35,192 nucleotides of DNA from assembly GCA_013426815.1 (NCBI GenBank), contig JACDZH010000010.1, forward strand, positions 1-35,192. Direction: 5' to 3'. The stretch comes from Paludibacter sp. (GTDB lineage: Bacteria; Bacteroidota; Bacteroidia; Bacteroidales; Paludibacteraceae). The notes below the pieces were generated by a model. The model saw nothing but the letters and a program-made list of their open reading frames with translations, ran no database searches and was not told the DNA's origin. The translations under genes were made by a program, and so were the position numbers. Shown here one piece after another: positions 26,992-35,192 of the stretch (within the stretch, counting starts at the first letter, position 1; every line of letters begins with the position of its first letter).

Positions 26992-29394
26992 ATGAAATCT
27001 CTTGACAAAAAATTAGTCTTTAATCGATTTGGATTTATCGTTTTCTTATTTTTCTTGTTACTGTCAGTAACAATATCGGCTCAAAAGTTGGATTGGTTAG
27101 AAGATCAACCCCCAACTGATAAAATCACTCGGGTTCAAACTAACAAGTTTACAAATCTCACAGGTTATCCCCGTAAGAGTACGGGATCTTTAAAGAAAGG
27201 CTTAACTGCTCAACAATTAGCTTGTTTTGATATCGTATGTCAGAAGCCTACATCAGCTACTGTTGCCGCTGCTCAGGCGATTAATCCCAATTTATCGTAT
27301 TTTCGCATTTTCAGTCCGCAAGCTTGGCAAGGTTTTAACGATGATATTAATGTAGAAACCAATGGATATCCTTTTAACACATCCGGACCATCAACAGCCA
27401 ACAATCAGGTATTTTCAGGCCATTGGGCATATCAGCCTTATACAACTTTAAGTGCAGGGATTACATCTGCAGCAGGAATCACTATGACTGTAAGTGCTAC
27501 TTCTAAAATCCAAGACAGTACTTATTGTGTGATCCGTCCTTCTATAAACGATTGGACAGATGCTGAACATGTATATGTGACTAAAATTGGTTCCATATTA
27601 ACACTTGATAAACGTGGGTACAAAAGTACAGCTAAGGCTTGGCCTGCAGGTTCGGTTATTGCTCAGCATACAACGGGAAACGGACCAGAAAAAGAATTAT
27701 TTGTTTACAATCTTTCAACAGAATGTCCGGAAGATAGCAATGGAAAGAAGATGAATGATGCTCTTTCAGCATGGTTAGTTAACCATTATGATAAGACAGG
27801 AACTGGTAGTCAGTTCAGTGCATCGGTGGATGGTATTCTATACGATGCAGACCCGATTGCTTTTGTTGATGGTGGTAGTATCAATACCCGTGATACAGAT
27901 TTGGATAATGATGGCGTGTCCGATTGGGGTTATGATATAGATGGCACTAATTTTTGGGGCGAAGGATTAGAATTATTTTATAAAAGAGTTAGAGATGGAA
28001 TTGATGACAAGGGACGAAACAATTTGGTGATATTAGGTGGTGTTGCAGAATCGTATGGCGTGTTACCAAATAACGGAGCTCAAATGGAAGCTGCTTGGTC
28101 GCATTTATTTGACGAAGATGGAGCTATAGCAGGTGCAAATGCTTATGATTTTGTTCCTTTTTATATGAGCGGTATGAAAGCACAAACAGGACATGGTTTT
28201 ATCGGACCACGTGTAACTGATGTACAGGGAAAAGAAGCAAGTGCATTATATCATGGTACTACCGGTCCATCTGATAATAGGGCAGTTCGTTTCTCATACG
28301 CTATGACAATGATGTTTAATGGCGCATGGTTTTCGAATCAAAATGGTTTCGGAGATGCTTTTCATTATTTCGACGAAGATGCTGTTTACACGCAAGGAGC
28401 AAATTATGGTAAGTCAGTTTTAATATCTAACACAACTGACATTCGGGCAAATAATAAATGGCTGGGTAATGCCAAAGGACAATACCAACGCATTTATGAT
28501 GCGATAACTTTTGCGACCGCTAATAATAAAATTACAAATGGAAATTTTGAATCTTCTATAAGTGGCTGGACAACAACAGCAGCAACTGTAACCCGTGTAA
28601 CTGATAAGAAACACGAAGGAAGTGCTTCGTTGCTGATAACCCCAACAATACCAAATACTAATTTACAATTATCTGGTTCAAAAGTAACTGCACCTGCTGT
28701 TTCTTTGACATTGAATCAGGAATACACATTGTGCTTTGCAGCATATAGTGATGCTCCAAGTCGCATTATCAGGGTTACTATCGGGTCACTTACATCAAAA
28801 TTATTTTTAACTCCGGGTTGGAGCAAACACGTATTATGTTGGAAAGAGAAAAATGGTGTAAGTTCAGGGTTAAAAATTGAAGTAGGAGCCGAACTTACTA
28901 AAGTGTGGATTGATCAACTCGGTTTATATACAGGTTCTGCAGATGTTTTACGTCGTGACTTTGATAATGGAATTATTTTGGCAAATGCAAGCTATTCACC
29001 AAAAACGTATGTGTTGGGTAAACCGTATAAACGTATTTTGGGTAATTTAGATGCTATAGTGAATAATGGTCAGGTAGTTACCGAAGTTACTATCCCTGCA
29101 CATGATGGATTGTTTTTAATAAATCAATCAACTACAGATGTAGAAGAGATTAATGAACTACAAATAACAGTTTATCCAAATCCATTTAATCATAATTTTA
29201 GTATTTTAATACCCAATATCGATGTTCGAAAATTAGATCTCTACAATAGTAATGGTGTGTTAATTTGTTCGCAAAACGTTGTAAACAAGTCAAGTGTAGA
29301 AGTTACTCAATTAGCAAATAGTCCTGTCGGAATCTATTTTGCTAAACTTTCAGGTTCAAACGGAATGAAATATATTAAAATTATTAAAAATTAA
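26992..29394 (+). CDS. Secreted glycoside-hydrolase-like TIM-barrel candidate + CBM4/9-like domain + T9SS CTD (paralog A)
   Basis: Signal peptide; SVDGILYDADP, DTDLDNDGVSDWGYDIDG, NNGAQMEAAW; NGNFESSISGWTTTAATVTRVTDKKHEGSASLLI CBM-like; CTD VYPNPFNHNF..SPVGIYFAKLSGSNGMKYIKIIKN. Confidence 0.8.
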   Translation: MKSLDKKLVFNRFGFIVFLFFLLLSVTISAQKLDWLEDQPPTDKITRVQTNKFTNLTGYPRKSTGSLKKGLTAQQLACFDIVCQKPTSATVAAAQAINPNLSYFRIFSPQAWQGFNDDINVETNGYPFNTSGPSTANNQVFSGHWAYQPYTTLSAGITSAAGITMTVSATSKIQDSTYCVIRPSINDWTDAEHVYVTKIGSILTLDKRGYKSTAKAWPAGSVIAQHTTGNGPEKELFVYNLSTECPEDSNGKKMNDALSAWLVNHYDKTGTGSQFSASVDGILYDADPIAFVDGGSINTRDTDLDNDGVSDWGYDIDGTNFWGEGLELFYKRVRDGIDDKGRNNLVILGGVAESYGVLPNNGAQMEAAWSHLFDEDGAIAGANAYDFVPFYMSGMKAQTGHGFIGPRVTDVQGKEASALYHGTTGPSDNRAVRFSYAMTMMFNGAWFSNQNGFGDAFHYFDEDAVYTQGANYGKSVLISNTTDIRANNKWLGNAKGQYQRIYDAITFATANNKITNGNFESSISGWTTTAATVTRVTDKKHEGSASLLITPTIPNTNLQLSGSKVTAPAVSLTLNQEYTLCFAAYSDAPSRIIRVTIGSLTSKLFLTPGWSKHVLCWKEKNGVSSGLKIEVGAELTKVWIDQLGLYTGSADVLRRDFDNGIILANASYSPKTYVLGKPYKRILGNLDAIVNNGQVVTEVTIPAHDGLFLINQSTTDVEEINELQITVYPNPFNHNFSILIPNIDVRKLDLYNSNGVLICSQNVVNKSSVEVTQLANSPVGIYFAKLSGSNGMKYIKIIKN

Positions 29395-29408
29395 AAACTA
29401 CAATTATT

Positions 29409-31562
29409 ATGTCATTTTTTAAAGAACAACTTATTAGCTTCAGGCTAATCGCATCAGTATTATTACTACTAAATTTGATGTTTATTTCGCAATTATCTGC
29501 TCAAAAATTAGACTGGCTTGAAGACCAACCATCAGTTAACAAAGCAGTTCGGGTTCAAACCAATAAGTTTTCAGGCATCGATAGTTATCCGCGAAGGAGT
29601 ATTGGTTCCATCAAAAATGGTAAAATAACTCCTGAACAAATGGCTTGCTACGATTTGATTTGTGCGAAAATTTTGAATGTAGAAACTATTATTAAAGCAC
29701 AGGCAATCAATCCAAATCTTTCATTGCTGCGAATTTTCAGTCCACAGGCATGGCAAGGTTCACTGGATGCTCCTGATAAACAAGGCAACGGGTATCCATT
29801 TAATACAACAGGACTGGCAACAGCAAACAATCAGTTTTTTGCAGGACATTGGGCTTATAAACCCTTTACCATATTAAATGTTTCAATAGGTAAAGATATA
29901 AATCAGTCTCTCTCAGTTGAAAATGCAGAAAATATTTCAGTTGGTTCACATTATTATGTAGTTCGTCAGGCAAAGTCCGACTGGAGTAAAGCAGAGCATC
30001 TACGCATAACTAAAACAACTGATGGTAAAATGATAATTGATGAACGTGGATATAAAAGCGAAATTTTTGAATGGCCCGCCGGATCTGTTTTAGCCATGCA
30101 TCAAGCTGGAAACGGAGCTGGTAACAAAAATTGGGTTTATAACCATTCAACAGCATGTCCTAAAGATGCAAATCGGAAGCGGGCTTGCGAAGCCTTAGCC
30201 GACTGGTTAGCTGAAAATTATGACGAAGACCCTGATGGCAAACTAACAACAGTTCAGGTTGATGGTATTTTGTATGATGCTGATCCAAATGCATTTATTG
30301 ATGGTGGAGGGATAAAAAACAGAAATGCTGATTTAGATAATGATGGTAAATCCGACTGGGGTTTTGCTGCTGATGGCACTAATCATTGGGGCGAAGGATT
30401 AGAAGTTTTTTACCAACGTGTTCGTTCAAATCTTGATAAAAAAGGTCGAAAAAACGCTGTAATTTTAGGTGGTGTTGCTGAAAGTTGGGGCATCTTACCT
30501 AATAATGGAACACAGATGGAAGCAGCCTGGTCGCATCAATTTGGCGAAGACGGCGCTAAAGCAAAAAACTATAAATACTTTAATTTTTATTTCTCAGGCA
30601 TGAAAGCTCAAACTGCTAAAGGAGAAATTTATCCGCGAGTATCAGATTTACAAGGAAAAGAAGCGAGTGCTATTTATCCCGGAAAATCGGGAGAAACTCG
30701 CAATGAACCAGTCCGTTTTTCGTATGCAATGACTATGCTTTTTGATGGAGCCTGGTTTAGTAATCAAAACGGTTTCGACGATGCATTTCACTACTTTGAT
30801 GAAGATGCAGTTTACATTCAAAAAGGTGAAAATTTTGGAAAATCTGTTCCTAAAACAAATACTATTGATATACTTAAAAACGATAAATGGCTTGGGAAAG
30901 CTTTAGGAGCTTATCAACGTATTTATGATGCTTCGAAATTTGCAAAAAAAATGAATATTTTGACTTTTGGCGATTTTGAGTTAGCAAATGAGTTAAACCT
31001 GAAAACAAAAAAAGCATCGGCTTCTGTAGTTAACAACAAAAGCTATGAGGGGAAATCATCGTTATTGATAACTCCTGTTAAACCAAATACAAGTTTTCAG
31101 ATGAATGGAGCATCAGCTTCTTGTGGCTCTTTGACATTACTGGCTAAAAAAGAATATACCATTTGCTTTGCTATCAACAGCGAGGTTTCTGCACGTAAAA
31201 TTAGGATAGTATGTGGTTCATATGCGCAGGATATTTTTATAACTCCGGGCTGGAATAAACATGTTATTTCTTGGAAGCAAGAAAAAGAAGAGAATACAAC
31301 ACTGACTTTCGAAGTTGGAATGGAATTAACTCCAATTTGGGTCGATCAACTTGGTTTGTACGAAGGTGGAGCTGAAATTTTCCGCCGCGATTTTGAACAC
31401 GGAATTGTATTGGCAAATGCCAGTTCTGTTTCGAAAACTATAGATTTAAAAGGTAAATATCGCCGGATAGCAGGAAATCTTGATAAAGTGGCAAACAACG
31501 GACAAGTAGTTACCGAAGTTACTTTGGCACCTTACGATGGATTGTTTTTAGTGAAAGAATAA
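29409..31562 (+). CDS. Paralog B of 26992-29394, lacking a T9SS CTD
   Basis: Collinear with paralog A (KLDWLEDQP.., VDGILYDADPNAFIDGGG, NADLDNDGKSDWGF, NNGTQMEAAW, CBM-like domain); ends at APYDGLFLVKE. Confidence 0.82.
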   Translation: MSFFKEQLISFRLIASVLLLLNLMFISQLSAQKLDWLEDQPSVNKAVRVQTNKFSGIDSYPRRSIGSIKNGKITPEQMACYDLICAKILNVETIIKAQAINPNLSLLRIFSPQAWQGSLDAPDKQGNGYPFNTTGLATANNQFFAGHWAYKPFTILNVSIGKDINQSLSVENAENISVGSHYYVVRQAKSDWSKAEHLRITKTTDGKMIIDERGYKSEIFEWPAGSVLAMHQAGNGAGNKNWVYNHSTACPKDANRKRACEALADWLAENYDEDPDGKLTTVQVDGILYDADPNAFIDGGGIKNRNADLDNDGKSDWGFAADGTNHWGEGLEVFYQRVRSNLDKKGRKNAVILGGVAESWGILPNNGTQMEAAWSHQFGEDGAKAKNYKYFNFYFSGMKAQTAKGEIYPRVSDLQGKEASAIYPGKSGETRNEPVRFSYAMTMLFDGAWFSNQNGFDDAFHYFDEDAVYIQKGENFGKSVPKTNTIDILKNDKWLGKALGAYQRIYDASKFAKKMNILTFGDFELANELNLKTKKASASVVNNKSYEGKSSLLITPVKPNTSFQMNGASASCGSLTLLAKKEYTICFAINSEVSARKIRIVCGSYAQDIFITPGWNKHVISWKQEKEENTTLTFEVGMELTPIWVDQLGLYEGGAEIFRRDFEHGIVLANASSVSKTIDLKGKYRRIAGNLDKVANNGQVVTEVTLAPYDGLFLVKE

Positions 31563-31717
31563 GAGTTTTTTTTGAAACAAATATTATTTTCTGACAATGA
31601 AAATTGGATAAGGAATTCCAAATTTACGAAGGTATAACAAGAATCAATGACATCAGAATGTATCTTCTTGTAATCAATTTTAATAAGATAGGCAATATTA
31701 TAACATAATAAAATATA

Positions 31718-33991
31718 ATGAAACGTTCGTCTATCTTAATATTTCTTATCTCCTTTGTTTTGATTCTTAATGCTATAAATCCAACTGAACAATTAGAAAT
31801 TAACAAAGCCGGTTATCCAAAATCATTTATGTTTTGGCAACATGTACGCGATTTTATTAACAATTTATCACTGTCGGAGCAACAACTCGACAACGAGTTG
31901 ATGAAATTAAATGGAATATGTAGTCCATCAAATATTTGGATGAAGATTGTAGATTTTAAAAGAAGACATCCTGAAAAATTTACTTATCTTTTTATTCAAG
32001 GTAGTGTTGTTGCTGAGGCTCCATGTCGATACGATCCGTTTACTCGTTCCGATTTTTATGATGGTCATTGGGTCTATTTTGAAGGTTCAAAAATAACTTC
32101 CGATATAAATGCAACTCAAACAATAATTCCGGTTACAATCCCAAGTTTATATAAAACAAACGATGATATTGCCTTATGTGAAATTGGTACTGATAACAAA
32201 CCTAACTGGAATATATGTGAGCAAGTTAAATGTACAGAAGTAAATACAACCAATAGTACAATTAAAGTTATCAGAGCTAAATATAACACTTCTGCAAAAA
32301 CTTTTCTTGCCAACAAAGTCTGGGCTGCATCATATGCTTACTGGGATTGGGGATACCCTGGTACTGGTGCTATTTCGTGGACAATAAATTTTTCTACAAC
32401 CTGTCCGAAAGACAAACAAAACAAACCCAATGTCGATATTTTATACGATAAAATTACTGCTTACTTTGCTCCCGGTGGTGAGTTGGAGAATTTTGATGGA
32501 CTTGACTTTGATTTATGTTACAGTACTCCTACATCGGCAAATACAAATATTAGAGGATTTGATACGAATGGTGATGGCTTAGTGGATGGCGGTTCCTTCA
32601 ATGGTAAAAATGAATTTGGAATTGGATTGTATAATTTTCATAAAAGATTGCGTACTGCCATAAGTCCCAATAAACTTTTAATGGGCGATTCTGCAAATAA
32701 AAATCATCAGCGTAGTTTTACAATTCTTAACGGGAGCGAAAGTGAATGGTGGCCCAAATTTGAAGATATGGATCTGACTTATTATTCGAGCGGTGTTAAC
32801 TTGCGTAATTTGTGGAAAACCAATGGTTATTTACCTACTTTCAGTTATTTTGTTCACAAAGTAGGAGGTGATTCCAGAACAGTTGGTTTAGCAATACCTT
32901 TTAACATACATAGATTGGTTTTTGCCGCTGCTCAATTTACTGTTAATGCTTTATCTGTTCACCCCACAAGTATGCCAAGACCTGTTTCTGGAAATTTGTA
33001 TCCAATTTGGGATGAAATGGTAAAAGGGATTGAAAATAAGCGAAATTGGTTGGGAAATCCAACAACGCCAACTGTTTATCTGGCTCAGCAACAACCCGAT
33101 TTGTTGAACTCCGAAGGAAAAACAATTGCAGAAAATTTTTTACAGAAGTTTCAAGGAGATGGACAGTGTAATTTTACAAAAATAACAAATGGTATTGCAA
33201 TATCATCTAATTCATCTGTTGCAAATGTAATTAGGTTTACAATAAATGACATTCCATGTAATGGTCAAGATTTATTCCTTTCATTTGATATGTACGGTAC
33301 TTAAATGACTGGATATGCTTCGGAATATGCTCGTTTTGTATCATTAAAAGCAAGCTCAGGTAGCCCTGATCAGGAATTTTATATCAATACTCGTACATTC
33401 AATAATCAATTATCATTCAGAGGTATAACATGTACAACAGTAAATGTAACCTTCGAAGTAGAAGGAAATCAGACAGTTGTACTATTAAACTTAACAGCAC
33501 ATGCATACCCCGATGCTACATATAGATTGTTTGACAATGGGATAGTACTTGCAAATCCTTCCGATAACTCGTATGAGTTTGATTTGTCAAAAATTGCTCC
33601 GGGAGTTGGATTCAAACGGATTAAAGCAACAACACAACAAGATGCAACAACGAATAATGGAAGTATTGTAGGTGAAAAAGTAACATTGGGATTAAGAGAT
33701 GGATTGTATCTCGAAAAGTATAATGTAAATGCATTAAAAGATATTTCAACAGGAAATAATATTGGTTTTCAATTATTTCCTAATCCATGTATTGATTATA
33801 TTACCCTACAAAACACATCAAACAACGAAGAAACGTATTATGATATTTTTGATATAAGTGGAAAAAATATTAGTTCCGGATTCTTAAACTCAGATGTGGC
33901 CACAATTAAAACTAACTTTACTAAAGGAATGTATTTAATTTTATTGAAAAACAACAAACAAACTTTTTACTCAAAATTAATTAAAAAATAA
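31718..33991 (+). pseudogene. Paralog C of the glycoside-hydrolase-like family with T9SS CTD, interrupted by one in-frame TAA
   Basis: ORFs 31718-33304 and 33305-33991 are in the same frame; FDMYGT-TAA-MTGYASEYARF. FDGLDFDLCYS, FDTNGDGLVDGG, NGSESEWWP; CTD LFPNPCIDYITL..KGMYLILLKNNKQTFYSKLIKK. Confidence 0.8.
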
Positions 33992-33994
33992 ATC

Positions 33995-34693
33995 ATGAAC
34001 AGACAATTATATTACCATTTATTTAAAATATTGTGGGTGAAAAATTTGAAAATCATAATTTTGTTATTTTTTTTAACAGGAACAGATTTAAGCGCACAGG
34101 AAGATGAAGAAAATGTGTCGCATTATGTTTTTGCAGATTTTATTCTAGGTAATGTGAAGCAAAAAGATGGCAATTCCTTTTCTACCTTATTGAATTATAA
34201 CACTTTGACCGAAGAAATGATATTTATGAATAATGGAACAAATTTAGCATTGGATAAAATTGAAACTATCGATTCGGTAATTATAAACAAACATATCTAT
34301 ATTCCAAAAGATAAAGCTTTTTTCGAACAACTACTTGCAGGAAAAATATCACTTTTCATACAGCATAAAAGTGAATTGGAGACAAAAGGCAATCAGGTTG
34401 GCTATGGTGGAACATCCCTCATCTCTTCAACATCTAAAATGAGTACACTTTCCAGTTCAGGATTGGTGTATAATTTAAAGTTACCGGCTGAATATTCTAT
34501 TGAAGATAACACACATTATTGGATTAGATTTAACAATAAATATTACCAAATAGAAAATGAAAAGAGTTTGCGGAAAATATTTGTAGATTATGAAAAAGAA
34601 ATTAAATCGTTTATTAAATCTAACAAAGTGAAATTTACAGATGAATCTGGACTTCGGAAATTAGTTGAACACCTAAACAATATTGCACGATAA
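33995..34693 (+). CDS. Exported hypothetical protein
   Basis: 232 aa ORF directly downstream of paralog C; hydrophobic N-terminal segment followed by LSAQEDEE; no recognised family. Confidence 0.6.
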   Translation: MNRQLYYHLFKILWVKNLKIIILLFFLTGTDLSAQEDEENVSHYVFADFILGNVKQKDGNSFSTLLNYNTLTEEMIFMNNGTNLALDKIETIDSVIINKHIYIPKDKAFFEQLLAGKISLFIQHKSELETKGNQVGYGGTSLISSTSKMSTLSSSGLVYNLKLPAEYSIEDNTHYWIRFNNKYYQIENEKSLRKIFVDYEKEIKSFIKSNKVKFTDESGLRKLVEHLNNIAR

Positions 34694-34736
34694 ATATTCA
34701 ATCGAAAACATAATTATAATAAAGATAAAATAAATA

Positions 34737-35142
34737 ATGAGATTATTAATTGTTTTTTTTATAATACTACTGTTGAGTTTTAGCTCAGCAAATAGCAAAA
34801 AACTTTTTGCAACCAACAATGCAGACGATACTCCTGCTTTGTTTTCATTTTCGACAGGGAGGTTATTCAGTTTATCATTTAAAGCCAGCAACTGTCAATA
34901 GCTCCGGATTAAGAGTAATTATTTCGGCTGCATTCAATGGTGCTGTACATTGTCATAACAGGCAAGGTGAATTGTTATGGAAAAACGAAAACAATAAAGA
35001 TTTTCCGTTTGATTTGGCTGTTGCCGATATTGACAATGATGGATTTGATGAATCGTTTATTACCACATCAGGTGGGAATGTTTATGCTTACGATCACGAT
35101 GGTAAACAATTGTGGACTTTTTCTAATACATCACAGCTTTAG
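34737..35142 (+). pseudogene. Exported FG-GAP/PQQ-like beta-propeller repeat protein, frameshifted, near window edge
   Basis: Frame from 34737 encodes a signal peptide MRLLIVFFIILLLSFSSANSKKLF; homologous body (GGYSVYHLKPATVNSSGLRVIISAAFNGAVHCHNRQGELLW...VADIDNDGFDESFITTSGGNVYAYDHDGKQLWTF) is in the +1 frame. Confidence 0.6.
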
Positions 35143-35192
35143 TAATTGTAACGAATTAAACTTTACAAACTGGAGTTAATCACATAATTCCA

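Noticed and set aside
15072-33304. Stop-codon reassignment or programmed readthrough
   Set aside because: The three interrupted genes use three different stops and other genes end normally on these codons; ordinary pseudogenisation or sequence error is simpler.
1-35192. tRNA, rRNA or CRISPR arrays
   Set aside because: None seen by eye; a covariance-model scan would be needed for a firm negative.

Overview
AT-rich accessory region of a Bacteroidota-type genome: T9SS C-terminal sorting domains, an exported polysaccharide-degradation gene set and a FecI-like ECF sigma factor. On the minus strand there is a sugar-oxidation module (nine-heme cytochrome c, GMC oxidoreductase, gluconate-2-dehydrogenase subunit-3-like protein, two sugar phosphate isomerase-like proteins, Gfo/Idh/MocA oxidoreductase, MFS transporter). 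It is followed by secreted carbohydrate-active proteins (pectate-lyase-like, DUF6259-like, sulfatase), a permease, a PhoD-like phosphatase, an ECF sigma factor and a TldD/PmbA pair. On the plus strand there are three tandem glycoside-hydrolase-like paralogs. The strongest undescribed signal is a 52-bp tripartite element, RTGTTTTAYAACAYATTT-N5-TGTCCAC-N15-TGACTTA. It occurs four times with identical internal spacing, each copy 5' of a transcription unit (12141-12192, 16914-16965, 20483-20534 on minus; 26878-26929 on plus). It is probably a shared promoter/operator, possibly ECF-sigma dependent. The region is also decaying: a frameshifted GMC copy, single in-frame stops in three genes (one each of TAG, TGA, TAA), a sulfatase that has lost catalytic residues, a ghost IS transposase and a MITE-like element. 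All calls come from reading the sequence; no searches were run.
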